Positions 9,596-18,962 are shown, counted from the first letter of the stretch. The stretch is 64,000 nt of DNA from an uncultured Cytophagales bacterium (GCA_938039675.1 CALHUI010000003.1:496001-560000), one strand, 5' to 3'. Translations and numbers: made by a program. Notes: a model not told the origin generated them from the sequence alone.

Positions 9596-11104
9596 ATGTC
9601 TCGTCCTTCTATTCGCGAATCGGCTGTTAAATTGCTTTTTGGTTTGAAAATCAGACAGTTGCGCGCGGAAAAAAATATTTCGCAAAGCGAGCTGGCCGAA
9701 AAAGCAGGTCTTTCGGTTTCTTACCTCAACGAAATTGAGAAAGGTAAAAAACTGCCAAAGGTTGAAAAAATCGCCCAACTGGCCGATACCCTTGGTGTGA
9801 GTTATGACTGGTTGGTATCGCTACAAACGCAAAAAAGCCTGATGCCTGTAGCGGAGTTGCTGCGCACCAATCTGTTGGAGGAGTTGCCGCTTGATTTTTT
9901 CGGCATAGACAAATCGCAGTTGTTTGATATTTTATCAGTTGCGCCTGTTAAACTCAATGCTTTTATCAATACTATTATCGAAATAAGCCGTAATTATGGC
10001 ATGAAGGTAGAGCATATTTACTTTTCGGCACTGCGTTCGTATCAGGAAATGCACGAAAACTATTTTGAAGATATAGAACAGCAGGTAGAAGCCTGTAAAC
10101 AAAAATATGGTATTCATGCTGTTCCCTTAGGCGCACGGGAATTGATACGAATTCTTACGGATGAGTATCAGTATCGCATTGAAGAGGATGGGCTGACACA
10201 ACAACCTGAATTACAGGAGCTTCGTTCCGTAACACTTAAAGGAAAGCAACCGCGCCTGTTGCTCAACAAAGACCTAAGCGAAACACAAAAATGTTTCATT
10301 TTGGGGCGTGAACTAGGATTTCAGTTTATGAACATCAGCGACCGCTCTTATACTACTTCGTGGGTAGAAGTCAATTCTTTCGAGCAGGCGGTCAATAATT
10401 TTAAAGGCTCTTATTTCAGTTGTGCACTTTTTTTGCCACGTGAGGAAATTCTGACTGACCTGAGAGCTATTTTTCAGTCGGGGGCTTTTCAACCCGAACT
10501 GTTTTTGCGGTTGTTAAATAAGTATGGCGTTGCTCCCGAATTGCTTTATCACAGGCTGACCAATCTTTTGCCTCGGTTTTTCGGGCTTCGCGATTTGTTT
10601 TTTCTGCGTTTCAGCAATCGTGCCAATGCCGAGCTGTACGACCTGAGCAAAGAACTGCATCTTTCGGGTTTGCAAGCGCCTCATGCTTCCATGCTCAACG
10701 AGCATTATTGCCGCCGTTGGGTGTCTATTCAGGTGATACAGGAACTAAGGACGCGGTTACAAAGGGAGCAGAGCAGCGAAGATGTGGTATTGTGTAAGGC
10801 GCAACGTTCTAAGTATTACGGACTGGAAAAAGAGTATCTGATTATCAGCATGGCGAAGCCTTCTTTTAAAGGCTCTCCCGTGATTCACAGCGTTTCTTTG
10901 GGTTTATTAGTCAATCAGGGGCTTAAAAAGAACATCCGCTTTTGGAACGACCCGTCTATTCCCATCCGATTGGTAGGCGAAACTTGTGAACGTTGCATGG
11001 CTACCGACTGTGAGTCGCGGGCAGCGGCACCGGTTATTTACCGTCAGGAACAGCGCGTAGCCAATTTGAAGGCGGCCTTAGAGGCCTTGCAGCGGGAAGA
11101 TTAA
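9596..11104 (+). CDS. XRE-family regulator of the ScfR (short-chain fatty acyl regulator) type
   Basis: 502 residues. An N-terminal helix-turn-helix (about residues 15-75; QSELAEKAGLSVSYLNEIEKG) is followed by a long domain related to IrrE/ImmA-type (M78) folds, then a C-terminal domain with a cysteine cluster (CERCMATDC) typical of the DUF2083 tail. This order is that of ScfR/RamB regulators, which sense short-chain acyl-CoA and control acetate, propionate or glyoxylate genes. The HExxH protease motif is missing: the aligned stretch reads FILGRELGFQF, as expected for a sensor rather than a protease. An acyl-CoA carboxylase gene lies at 23706, but no direct link is visible. Confidence 0.88.
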   Translation: MSRPSIRESAVKLLFGLKIRQLRAEKNISQSELAEKAGLSVSYLNEIEKGKKLPKVEKIAQLADTLGVSYDWLVSLQTQKSLMPVAELLRTNLLEELPLDFFGIDKSQLFDILSVAPVKLNAFINTIIEISRNYGMKVEHIYFSALRSYQEMHENYFEDIEQQVEACKQKYGIHAVPLGARELIRILTDEYQYRIEEDGLTQQPELQELRSVTLKGKQPRLLLNKDLSETQKCFILGRELGFQFMNISDRSYTTSWVEVNSFEQAVNNFKGSYFSCALFLPREEILTDLRAIFQSGAFQPELFLRLLNKYGVAPELLYHRLTNLLPRFFGLRDLFFLRFSNRANAELYDLSKELHLSGLQAPHASMLNEHYCRRWVSIQVIQELRTRLQREQSSEDVVLCKAQRSKYYGLEKEYLIISMAKPSFKGSPVIHSVSLGLLVNQGLKKNIRFWNDPSIPIRLVGETCERCMATDCESRAAAPVIYRQEQRVANLKAALEALQRED

Positions 11105-11131
11105 CGCTCCTCTGTTGAGTTTTTTGTCAGT

Positions 11132-11225
11132 TCATCGGGTGAGTAAATTAGATTGTATTACATTTCATCTGCCAAAAGTACACAAATACACAAGGTTTTT
11201 GTGTGCTTGGGCATGTGCGCTGAAA
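11132..11225. repeat. Dispersed intergenic repeat, family B copy 1
   Basis: Begins TCATCGGGTGAGTAAATTA and includes ATCTGCCA followed by ACACAAATACACAAGG and a TTTTTGTGTGCTTG arm. It closely matches the segment at 29192-29285. It fills most of the gap between the convergent regulator and permease genes and may double as their terminator. Confidence 0.5.
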
Positions 11226-11272
11226 TTTGACCCTTTACTTAATGCCGTTTACAAACTCCCGACAATCGTGGG

Positions 11273-12727
11273 CTATTCAAGTGAGTTTTTACCGCTCAGG
11301 CGGGCTTTCAGGCGGCTCAGCCAGATAATATAAACGTCGGTGTCAAACAGGCGGGAATCTTTTTGTGCCTGACGGAAGAACCACAGACCGAAAACCAGCA
11401 GCACTGCATCGGAAATCCAAGCGCCTGTGGCTACGGAGGTTACACCCTCTTTGGCATAGTGGCCGCCGGAGATGTTGATGACGTAAAAAACAATGAAGAA
11501 AATGATGGAAACCAACACAGGCACGCCCAAGCCCCCCCGCTTGATGATAGCCCCCAGAGGTGCGCCTATTAGAAACATCATCAGGCAGGCAACTGACATG
11601 GTGAACCGTTGGTGCTGCTCGAGGCGAAAGCTCCGCTCTTCTTTGTCGTAATAAGTTACGCGGTCTTTGGCAATGGTTGCCAGCGACTCTACGTTACGGG
11701 TTTTGGTTTGTGCCCGCTCGAAAAGCAGGGTAATATCGGCTGCTGTAACGGAGTCTTTCCATTGCATAAAATCCACCGAAACGCTGTCCTTGTCATCTGC
11801 CGGGTGCTTAACCCTGTCCACATTGAACTGGTAGTCGTAGTAAGGCTTCAAGTCTTGGTAGAGCGGTGTTTGATAGCGCTGCACTTCCCGCTTCAACGAG
11901 TCGGCTACGATGCCCAATTCAGATACATTCTTCATGATTTTATGCGAAAGGAACAGTTCCTCGTCCGTTTTCTGCATACCTAAGGCCGAGAGGGAGAATA
12001 CGAATTTTGCCTGTTGGAATCGGTCGCGAACAAACTCTTTGCGGTCGGTATTTTGCCCGATGTATTCGGAAAATTTATTGCCGTTCCAAAGCTCCATCAC
12101 CAAATAGTTGTTATCCATGATGGTGTAAATTTTTCCCGTATCGGCCAAAATCAGGTCTGTATTGCCGCGCTGTTTGGTGTGGTCGTAAATCATAACGCCG
12201 TAAACCGTGCTGTCTGCACCGCGTCCTTTGCGCTCAATGCGGATGCGATAGTCGGGAAGGTCGGTGTAAAAACCACCCTCTTTGAATTCCAGTGCGGGTT
12301 TTTTTTGCCGCACGTCATACATCAGGCTGTAGGCTTTCAGGTTAGCATAAGGCGCAAAATGATTGTTAAAAAGAAATGCACCCACTGTAATCAATACGGC
12401 GTAAAAGCCCATCGGCAGCATCAGTCGGGTTAGGGGGATGCCTGCTGCTTTTACGGCCGTGATTTCGAAGTGTTCGCCCAAATTGCCGAATGCCATCAGC
12501 GAAGCAAGCAAAACTGCCAACGGCAGTGCCTGTGGGGTCAGCACCAACCCGAAGTAGAAAAATAACTGCGCAAAAACCTTCCAGCCCAAATCTTTCCCTA
12601 CAAAATCCTCAAAGTACTGCGACATCACGAAAGTGAGCAGGATAAACAGCACAACGGCATAACTCAACAGAAAAATGCCGTAAAATGCCTTGCTGACCAA
12701 TTTATCAACCTTCGTAAAACGCAACAT
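11273..12727 (-). CDS. LptF/LptG family permease (YjgP/YjgQ), lipopolysaccharide export
   Basis: 484 residues. Membrane subunit of the ABC machine that pulls lipopolysaccharide from the inner membrane to the LptA bridge. Six membrane segments are visible, three before and three after a large periplasmic domain (about residues 125-390). The start at 12727 is chosen over an in-frame ATG 21 bases upstream for two reasons: a TAnnTTTG box covers that upstream codon, and the family normally starts just before the first helix (KVDKLVSKAFYGIF). The region EDFVGKDLGW is characteristic of Bacteroidota members. Whether it is LptF or LptG cannot be told from one sequence. Confidence 0.9.
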   Translation of the reverse strand: MLRFTKVDKLVSKAFYGIFLLSYAVVLFILLTFVMSQYFEDFVGKDLGWKVFAQLFFYFGLVLTPQALPLAVLLASLMAFGNLGEHFEITAVKAAGIPLTRLMLPMGFYAVLITVGAFLFNNHFAPYANLKAYSLMYDVRQKKPALEFKEGGFYTDLPDYRIRIERKGRGADSTVYGVMIYDHTKQRGNTDLILADTGKIYTIMDNNYLVMELWNGNKFSEYIGQNTDRKEFVRDRFQQAKFVFSLSALGMQKTDEELFLSHKIMKNVSELGIVADSLKREVQRYQTPLYQDLKPYYDYQFNVDRVKHPADDKDSVSVDFMQWKDSVTAADITLLFERAQTKTRNVESLATIAKDRVTYYDKEERSFRLEQHQRFTMSVACLMMFLIGAPLGAIIKRGGLGVPVLVSIIFFIVFYVINISGGHYAKEGVTSVATGAWISDAVLLVFGLWFFRQAQKDSRLFDTDVYIIWLSRLKARLSGKNSLE

Positions 12728-12745
12728 AATGCCCGAAATAGTCCG

Positions 12746-12753
12746 CAAAGGTA
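12746..12753 (-). promoter_or_regulatory. Candidate -7 box of the lptF/lptG-type gene
   Basis: On the minus strand this reads TACCTTTG, matching TAnnTTTG, 18 bases before the ATG at 12727. It overlaps the alternative upstream ATG at 12748, which argues against that codon as the start. Confidence 0.45.
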
Positions 12754-12827
12754 ATCGGCTTTTGCATTGGGCGCATCGTGTCGGCAGTTAATGTTTACTA
12801 ATGCAAAAATTTTTCACGTGCTCCTGC

Positions 12828-12835
12828 TAACTTTG
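12828..12835 (+). promoter_or_regulatory. Candidate -7 box of the E1 dehydrogenase gene
   Basis: TAACTTTG, 33 bases before the ATG at 12869. It argues for that ATG, since an in-frame ATG at 12767 lies upstream of it. Confidence 0.4.
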
Positions 12836-12868
12836 CAGCCGTTCAAACCTTTTTCACATATCATCCCC

Positions 12869-14851
12869 ATGAATCTCGCATTTGACCGTAAAAATTACAG
12901 CCCCGATACGCTGATTCATTTGTATAAAAATTTGGTACAGCCCCGCATGATTGAGGAAAAAATGCTGGTACTGCTGCGGCAGGGAAAAATCAGTAAATGG
13001 TTTTCCGGCATCGGGCAGGAAGCTATTTCCGTAGGTGCAGTTTGTGCGATGGCCGCCGACGAATACATTTTGCCCATGCACCGCAACTTAGGGATTTTCA
13101 CCGGTCGCGGCATAGACTTGGGGCAGCTTTTTGCACAATTTCAGGGCAAAAAATCGGGTTTTACCAAAGGTCGAGACCGCTCGTTCCACTTTGGTAGCAA
13201 GCCACATCATATTGTAGGGATGATTTCCCACCTTGGACCGCAACTGGCCATTGCCGATGGCATCGCATTAGCCGATGTGTTGCAGCAGCATAAAAAGGCT
13301 ACATTGGTATTCACCGGCGACGGGGCAACTTCCGAAGGCGACTTCCACGAGGGTATAAACGTGGCCGCTGTGTGGGATTTACCCGTCATTTTTGTGGTGG
13401 AAAACAACGGCTATGGCCTTTCTACGCCCAGTAGCGAGCAGTTCCGATGCAAGCAATTCATTGATAAATGTATTGGCTATGGTATTGAGGGCGTAAAAGT
13501 GGACGGTAACAATGTGTTGGAAGTTTACGATACCATTGTGCGCATATTGGAAGACATTCGCCAAAACCCGCGCCCGATTTTATTGGAAGCCATTACTTTC
13601 CGTATGCGCGGGCACGAGGAGGCATCGGGCACAAAATACGTACCGCAAGAACTGTTTGAAGAATGGGGTAAAAAAGACCCTGTGAACAACTACGAACAGT
13701 ACCTGCTGTCCGAGGGCGTATTGTCTAATGCCGATGTGGAAGCTATTCGCGCCGAAATTCGCGAAGAAATTGAGCGAGGCATTGCCGTTGCGTTCCCCGA
13801 ACCCGACCCCGTGCCCGATACGGCCGAAGAACTGGCCGATATGTACGCCCCTTACGTGCAGCAAGTAGTTGCCCCCGACAATGCGGGCAGCGAAAAACGC
13901 TTCATTGATGCAGTACAAGACGGACTCCGCCAAGGTATGGAGCGATGGGACAGATTGGTGCTGATGGGGCAGGACATTGCCGAATATGGCGGCGCATTTA
14001 AAGTTACCGAAGGTTTTGTCGGGCAATACGGACGCGCCCGCGTGCGCAATACGCCGCTTTGCGAAAGTGCCATTGTAGGTACTGCACTTGGCCTTTCCAT
14101 CAAAGGCTACAAGAGCATGGTAGAAATGCAATTTGCTGATTTTGTTACCTGCGGCTTTAATCAGATTGTCAATAATTTGGCAAAAATCCATTATCGCTGG
14201 GGGCAAAATGCCGACGTAGTGGTGCGGATGCCGACTGGTGCAGGTGTAGCCGCAGGGCCTTTCCATTCTCAAAGCAACGAGGCATGGTTTACCCATACGC
14301 CCGGTTTGAAAGTAGTTTACCCAAGCAATCCTTACGATGCAAAGGGCTTGTTACTGGCAGCCTTAGAAGACCCTAATCCGTACATTTACTTTGAACACAA
14401 AGCCATGTATCGCTCTATTACTGGGCTTGTGCCCGATGGTTTTTATACCGTAGAAGTAGGCAAAGCAGCAACCGTACAAAGCGGCAGCGACCTAAGCGTA
14501 ATTACTTACGGTATGGGCGTACATTGGGCGTTGCAAATTGCCAAAGAAATGCCGGATTTGTCTATTGAAATTATTGACTTGCGCACGCTGTTGCCTTGGG
14601 ACAAAGCGGCTGTTGCAGCTACGGTAAAGAAAACAGGCAAGGTGCTGGTTTGCCACGAAGACTGCCTCACGGGCGGCATAGGCGGCGAAATAGCTGCATG
14701 GATTGCCGAACATTGCTTTGAATTCTTAGATGCCCCTGTTATGCGCGAAGGCAGCCTTGACACTGCCGTGCCTTTTAGCCCTGCACTGGAGCAAAACTTC
14801 CTGCCTAAAGGCCGCATGCGCGATAAGATAAAGGCTTTGGCAGTTTATTAA
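12869..14851 (+). CDS. Fused alpha/beta E1 component of a 2-oxoacid dehydrogenase complex
   Basis: 660 residues. Decarboxylates a branched-chain 2-oxoacid (or pyruvate) with thiamine diphosphate and passes the acyl group to the lipoyl E2. Residues 1-330 match the E1 alpha chain, including the ThDP motif GDGATSEGDFHEG...VENN. Residues from about 350 match the E1 beta chain (GQDIAEYGGAFKVTEG, ADFVTCGFNQI, HEDCLTGGIGGEIAAW). Fusion of the two chains is common in Bacteroidota, where it is usually annotated as 2-oxoisovalerate dehydrogenase. E2 and E3 are not in this window. A perfect 13-base-pair terminator follows. The start at 12869 gives the usual short N-terminus. Confidence 0.93.
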   Translation: MNLAFDRKNYSPDTLIHLYKNLVQPRMIEEKMLVLLRQGKISKWFSGIGQEAISVGAVCAMAADEYILPMHRNLGIFTGRGIDLGQLFAQFQGKKSGFTKGRDRSFHFGSKPHHIVGMISHLGPQLAIADGIALADVLQQHKKATLVFTGDGATSEGDFHEGINVAAVWDLPVIFVVENNGYGLSTPSSEQFRCKQFIDKCIGYGIEGVKVDGNNVLEVYDTIVRILEDIRQNPRPILLEAITFRMRGHEEASGTKYVPQELFEEWGKKDPVNNYEQYLLSEGVLSNADVEAIRAEIREEIERGIAVAFPEPDPVPDTAEELADMYAPYVQQVVAPDNAGSEKRFIDAVQDGLRQGMERWDRLVLMGQDIAEYGGAFKVTEGFVGQYGRARVRNTPLCESAIVGTALGLSIKGYKSMVEMQFADFVTCGFNQIVNNLAKIHYRWGQNADVVVRMPTGAGVAAGPFHSQSNEAWFTHTPGLKVVYPSNPYDAKGLLLAALEDPNPYIYFEHKAMYRSITGLVPDGFYTVEVGKAATVQSGSDLSVITYGMGVHWALQIAKEMPDLSIEIIDLRTLLPWDKAAVAATVKKTGKVLVCHEDCLTGGIGGEIAAWIAEHCFEFLDAPVMREGSLDTAVPFSPALEQNFLPKGRMRDKIKALAVY

Positions 14852-14887
14852 CCGTTTGCTTACTTGCTTGCTGCCAAAATATTGAGG

Positions 14888-14921
14888 CAAAAAGTCATCC
14901 CTTGTTGCGGATGACTTTTTG
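14888..14921. terminator. Strong bidirectional terminator
   Basis: Perfect 13-base-pair stem (arms 14888-14900 and 14909-14921) with an 8-base loop. The A-run on the left arm and T-run on the right arm give a U-tract on either strand. It separates the convergent E1 and MoxR genes. Confidence 0.85.
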
Positions 14922-14922
14922 T

Positions 14923-15903
14923 TTATCGCGGTACTTCTACTTTGTCAATCAGTTGCTGCACCAATTGGTCTGCTGTAAAGCCCTCCATTTCCTTTTCTGC
15001 GGTGAGCATGATGCGATGCCTCAAAACATGTGGTGCCACAAAGCGCACATCTTCGGGAGTTATGAAATCGCGACCGTTCAGTACGGCATAGGCTTTTGAA
15101 CTATTCAAAATAGCAATAGAAGCACGCGGCGAAGCACCCAGATATACGGCAGCGTCGCTGCGCGATTCTCCCACAATTTTGACAATGTATGCCAGCACCG
15201 AAGGTTCGGCATGGATGCCAGCCACCAACTGACGGTATTGTGCAATATCTGCCGCTGTCAGCAGCAGACGTATAACCGACAGGTCGTTTTGCATGTGGCG
15301 GCTTTGAAAAGCGCTAAGCATCGTCAATTCCTCCTCCGATGATGGATAACCTACCTGAATTTTGAACAAAAAGCGGTCTAATTGCGCTTCGGGAAGCCGA
15401 TAAGTACCTTCTTGGTCAATCGGGTTTTGGGTGGCCAGTACAATAAAAGGTTTTTCCATTGGATAGCATTTGCCGTCAATGGTAACTTGTCGTTCTTCCA
15501 TCACCTCAAAAAGTGCAGCTTGTGTTTTGGCAGGTGCGCGGTTGATTTCGTCAATCAGTACCACATTGGCAAAAACAGGCCCTGCCTTAAATTCAAATTC
15601 GCTGCTTTTTAAGTTGTACACAGAAGTCCCTAACACATCGGAGGGCATTAAATCGGGTGTAAATTGAATCCGCGAAAAGCGAATGTTCATAATGCGGGAT
15701 AAAACTTTGGCTGTCAGTGTTTTGGCTACTCCCGGCACGCCTTCTATCAATACATGTCCGTCGGCAAGGATAGCAGTAATTAGTAAATCAACCATTTGTT
15801 GCTGACCTACAACGAGTTGCGCGACCTCTGCCCTGATATCGGCAATGGTTGTTGTAAGAGCACTAAGGTCGATGCGAGGTTGAAAGATTTCTTGGTTTTC
15901 CAT
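14923..15903 (-). CDS. MoxR family AAA+ ATPase
   Basis: 326 residues. MoxR ATPases act as chaperones that help mature enzyme complexes or surface proteins. Walker A is GVPGVAKT, Walker B is VVLIDEINRA, followed by the family signature KTQAALFEVMEERQVT and the sensor region LATQNPIDQEGTYRLPEAQLDRF. The C-terminal lid (ATPase lid 2) is complete. The ATG at 15903 is preferred; an in-frame upstream ATG would add 24 residues of unlikely composition. The usual partners (DUF58 and VWA-domain proteins) are absent here, so its client is unknown. It lies 126 bases downstream of the LeuC-like gene on the same strand. Confidence 0.92.
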   Translation of the reverse strand: MENQEIFQPRIDLSALTTTIADIRAEVAQLVVGQQQMVDLLITAILADGHVLIEGVPGVAKTLTAKVLSRIMNIRFSRIQFTPDLMPSDVLGTSVYNLKSSEFEFKAGPVFANVVLIDEINRAPAKTQAALFEVMEERQVTIDGKCYPMEKPFIVLATQNPIDQEGTYRLPEAQLDRFLFKIQVGYPSSEEELTMLSAFQSRHMQNDLSVIRLLLTAADIAQYRQLVAGIHAEPSVLAYIVKIVGESRSDAAVYLGASPRASIAILNSSKAYAVLNGRDFITPEDVRFVAPHVLRHRIMLTAEKEMEGFTADQLVQQLIDKVEVPR

Positions 15904-16029
15904 GCTGTTGTGTGTTTGACCGCAAAGTATTGGAGTATCGCACCAATGACGCAGGATTTCGGATTTTTTTGCCAACCATCCGAGCCGGTACTTAAACTGT
16001 GTTGTTTGGCTGTACTTGTCTGATTTTTA

Positions 16030-17271
16030 TTACAAATCTGCCGCATCGGTAATGCACCCGGCTATGGCGGAGGCTGCCACAGTAGCAGGTGAGCCTAAAT
16101 AAATTTCGGCTTTGGGGTTGCCCATGCGACCGCGAAAATTGCGGTTGGCAGCCGATATAACCACTTCGCCGTCGGCAGGTACGCCCATATGCGAGCCTAC
16201 GCACGGGCCGCAACCCGGAGTAGCAAAACTCACACCTGCATCCATCAGAATTTCTATGGTGCCATCGCGCATGGCAGCCTGAAATACCTGTTTAGAGGCA
16301 GGAATGACCAACATTCTGACCGAAGGGTGAATTTTTTTGCCACGCAGCACATCGGCAGCAGCGTGCAGGTCTTCTAACCTGCCGTTGGTGCATGTGCCTA
16401 TAAAAGCGTAATCTATCTTCTTGCCCTTGATTTTTTCCAAATCGGTAACTTGGTCGGGTTGATGCGGGATGCTGACCTGTGGTTTGAGGTTGCTCACGTC
16501 AAGTTCCAATACACGGCTGTACTCTGCTCCTTCATCCGGCACAATCGGGGTAAAATCGTAGCCTAATTGTAAGCCTGCGGGGTGTACCAGCCCTGCTTTG
16601 CCGCCCATTTCTACGGCCATATTAGACAGTACGGCACGGCTGGCGACCGTCATGCCGGCAACGGTTGAACCACAGTACTCAATAGCCTGATAGGTAGCGC
16701 CTTCTATGCCCATATGGCTCATTACGTGCATAATGACATCTTTGGCATAAACGCCTTTTTGCAGGCGGCCGTTGATGATGATTTTGATGCTACGTGGCAC
16801 TTTGAACCAAATTTTACCCGTCAGCCAAACTGCCGCAAGGTCGGTTGCGCCCACACCCGTAGAAAATGCGTTAATACAGCCGTAGTGCGTAGTGTGCGAA
16901 TCGGCACCGGTGAACACATCTCCCGGCTTTACGTAGCCGTGTTCCATAATCACTTGGTGGCAAATGCCTTGGCCTACGTCAAACACGCGAATGCCGTGTT
17001 TTTTGCCAAACTCCCGCATGAGTTGGTGCAGGTTGCTGATGGTCTGGTTGGGTGCAGGGGCAGCGTGGTCTATCACTAACGCAATTTTATCGGGATTCCA
17101 TACGGTTTTGCCGCCTGCCATCTCTTCAAAGGCTTTGATAGCATAAGGAGCGGTCGTATCGCTTGCCATAGCACCGTCTACACTTACAATAGTCAGCTCA
17201 TCGGCATAAACGGGCTTCCCGCCGTGGTTGGAAAGAATTTTTTCTGCAATGGTTTGAGGCTTGTGTCTCAT
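16030..17271 (-). CDS. LeuC-like 3-isopropylmalate dehydratase / homoaconitase large subunit
   Basis: 413 residues. A member of the aconitase superfamily, closest to the shorter LeuC type 2 / HacA branch. The three cysteines that hold the 4Fe-4S cluster are present: one in GTCTNGR and two in PGCGPCVG. Substrate-loop motifs include VFTGADSHTTHYG and AAGxI-type ends (SPATVAASAIAGCIT). Enzymes of this type isomerise isopropylmalate, citraconate or homocitrate-like substrates and need a separate small subunit (LeuD). No leuD or other leucine gene is in the window, so the true substrate is open. It may share a transcript with moxR. Confidence 0.87.
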   Translation of the reverse strand: MRHKPQTIAEKILSNHGGKPVYADELTIVSVDGAMASDTTAPYAIKAFEEMAGGKTVWNPDKIALVIDHAAPAPNQTISNLHQLMREFGKKHGIRVFDVGQGICHQVIMEHGYVKPGDVFTGADSHTTHYGCINAFSTGVGATDLAAVWLTGKIWFKVPRSIKIIINGRLQKGVYAKDVIMHVMSHMGIEGATYQAIEYCGSTVAGMTVASRAVLSNMAVEMGGKAGLVHPAGLQLGYDFTPIVPDEGAEYSRVLELDVSNLKPQVSIPHQPDQVTDLEKIKGKKIDYAFIGTCTNGRLEDLHAAADVLRGKKIHPSVRMLVIPASKQVFQAAMRDGTIEILMDAGVSFATPGCGPCVGSHMGVPADGEVVISAANRNFRGRMGNPKAEIYLGSPATVAASAIAGCITDAADL

Positions 17272-17338
17272 AGTGCTGAGGCATAAAATCTGTTGCCCTT
17301 AAAGATAAGTAAAGTACCTGAAAACAAAATTCGTTACT

Positions 17339-17346
17339 TATATTTG
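17339..17346 (+). promoter_or_regulatory. Candidate -7 box of the 17371-19546 operon
   Basis: TATATTTG, matching TAnnTTTG, 24 bases before the ATG at 17371. The only -33-like triplet at suitable spacing is CTG (318-320 of the 17 kb block). Confidence 0.4.
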
Positions 17347-17370
17347 AAAAAACCAAGAAGACATTTACCA

Positions 17371-17853
17371 ATGAAGTTTTTGTTTTGGCTGTGGTTAGCA
17401 ATATCGCTTTGGAGCAAACAGAATACCGCCATGCGGGTAGAGCGGGCAACGCTGACCGTCGGTGACCGACAAATTGCCTGTATGTCAAATGAGATAGTTA
17501 ATCTGCCTGCCATGCCTCCTAATGTGCGCATCCAGACGGTTTCATTCACTCTTGAACTCTCCGCCGGCGTGCGAGAGTGGGTAGCATTGCAGAACAGCCG
17601 CAAATTGCCTATTATGTTTAAATGGTTTCGGTTCAGCGGCGCGCGAATGTTTATTACAAGCGTAGCACAGGACAGCAACGCAGGCAGGATGATGACGGCG
17701 GTTCGGGTAGCAGGCGGCACAGTTGTACATCAGGCACAGGCTTCCAACGACCGCATCACATCGGGCACATGGGTTATCATACCCGTTTATGCCGATAATA
17801 CACCAATTATCATTAACGGAAAAGAGTTATCCTATCAATTCCAAGTACCATGA
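17371..17853 (+). CDS. Secreted protein of unknown function, first gene of a three-gene unit
   Basis: 160 residues. The ATG at 17371 opens on a short signal-like segment (MKFLFWLWLAISLW). The rest looks like an all-beta domain with alternating hydrophobic residues (VERATLTVGD, VSFTLELSAGV, WVIIPVYADN), which may be an extracytoplasmic sandwich fold. I do not recognise the family. Its stop overlaps the start of the next gene (ATGA at 17850-17853), so the two are probably translated together and their products may work at the inner membrane. Confidence 0.7.
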   Translation: MKFLFWLWLAISLWSKQNTAMRVERATLTVGDRQIACMSNEIVNLPAMPPNVRIQTVSFTLELSAGVREWVALQNSRKLPIMFKWFRFSGARMFITSVAQDSNAGRMMTAVRVAGGTVVHQAQASNDRITSGTWVIIPVYADNTPIIINGKELSYQFQVP

Positions 17854-18962
17854 GTGCATCCATAAACCAGCAAACACCTTCTACTCCAAGCCTGACCAGC
17901 TATCCCGACCCGCTCAAACAGGCGATAGAGGATGTCATGTTGATTCTGTCCTATGCTGCCGAGCGCGGTATTAACGTACCGCCTGAAATTACGCAGCAGT
18001 TGGTGCAGGCAAAGTTTTTGGAACAATCTAACGGATGGACACCTCAGACGGAAACACAGTTTTGGACAGCCTACAACGCCATCAGCCAAATTATCCGCCC
18101 CGTTACTACCGATAGTTTGCGGGCAGCTACCGATACGCTGCAACCCACTTACTTCTTGTTTCGCTTACTGGGCATTAAAACCTATCGCAGCATCTCCCTT
18201 GCGCAGAGTGCCGTGCGCCGCTATACTTGGCTGGGGCTTTTTTGGGTGGTGCTAATGCTTTCCATTCAGATTTATTCACTCATTGGCAATACGCTAATGA
18301 ATAATATTGCTTCCATCAATCAGAAAATGCTGGTGTTGGAAGATGAAATTGCCCGACTGAGTATGCTCACGGGTGAAACCGTTATTTTGCAGACCACCCA
18401 AAAAAATACTAATTTAGATGAGCTTACCTCCGACCTGCAAAGCAGCGTAGAGTTGCTTTCCAACTGGCTTACACCGATTAATGCCATTATTCTGCGCGAT
18501 AAATATTACAAAAAAGAACTGTTAAAAGAAGACAAAATCAAAAAACTTCGCCTCGAAGAGCGCATCAGTCTGATGAAAAAAGTACAGCAGGTAGCACAAT
18601 ACCCGCTGCTGATTGCCAATCTTTACATTTTGCCACTGCTTTACGGCTTATTGGGGGCTTTTGCTTTTGTGTTGCGCAAACTTACCGAAGACACGCGCCG
18701 CATGGTCTATACCAAAGAAAGCGACTTGAAATATGTTTTGCGCATCCATTTAGGAGCTTTGGCAGGGTTGGCAGTAGGGTTGTTCTTTGTTCCGGAAGAT
18801 ACCTCTATCACCCTGCCCATATCACTCTCGCCGCTGGCAGTGGCATTTCTAACAGGATACAGCGTAGAGTTCTTCTTCTCTGCCTTAGACCGTATTATTG
18901 GTATGATAAGCAAAAACAACGAAAATCGGTTGAACGATGAAAAAACCGACAAACAACCATGA
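17850..18962 (+). CDS. Membrane protein of unknown function
   Basis: 370 residues. A soluble helical N-terminal domain (about 1-115) is followed by a membrane segment (YTWLGLFWVVLMLSIQIYSLI). A charged, coiled-coil-prone middle (160-250, with KKELLKEDKIKKLRLEER) comes next. After that are three more membrane segments: YPLLIANLYILPLLYGLLGA, a GALAGLAVGLFF helix, and a third carrying LSPLAVAFLTGYSVEF. The last segment resembles the ends of several unclassified inner-membrane proteins. No catalytic motif is visible. It overlaps its neighbours by four bases on each side (ATGA), placing it in the middle of a tightly coupled operon that ends with an AcpH-like gene. Confidence 0.75.
   Translation: MSASINQQTPSTPSLTSYPDPLKQAIEDVMLILSYAAERGINVPPEITQQLVQAKFLEQSNGWTPQTETQFWTAYNAISQIIRPVTTDSLRAATDTLQPTYFLFRLLGIKTYRSISLAQSAVRRYTWLGLFWVVLMLSIQIYSLIGNTLMNNIASINQKMLVLEDEIARLSMLTGETVILQTTQKNTNLDELTSDLQSSVELLSNWLTPINAIILRDKYYKKELLKEDKIKKLRLEERISLMKKVQQVAQYPLLIANLYILPLLYGLLGAFAFVLRKLTEDTRRMVYTKESDLKYVLRIHLGALAGLAVGLFFVPEDTSITLPISLSPLAVAFLTGYSVEFFFSALDRIIGMISKNNENRLNDEKTDKQP

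Noticed and set aside
11115-11333. 72-codon open frame in the gap after the ScfR-like gene
   Set aside because: Overlaps the dispersed repeat and the end of the convergent permease; no start signal and odd composition.
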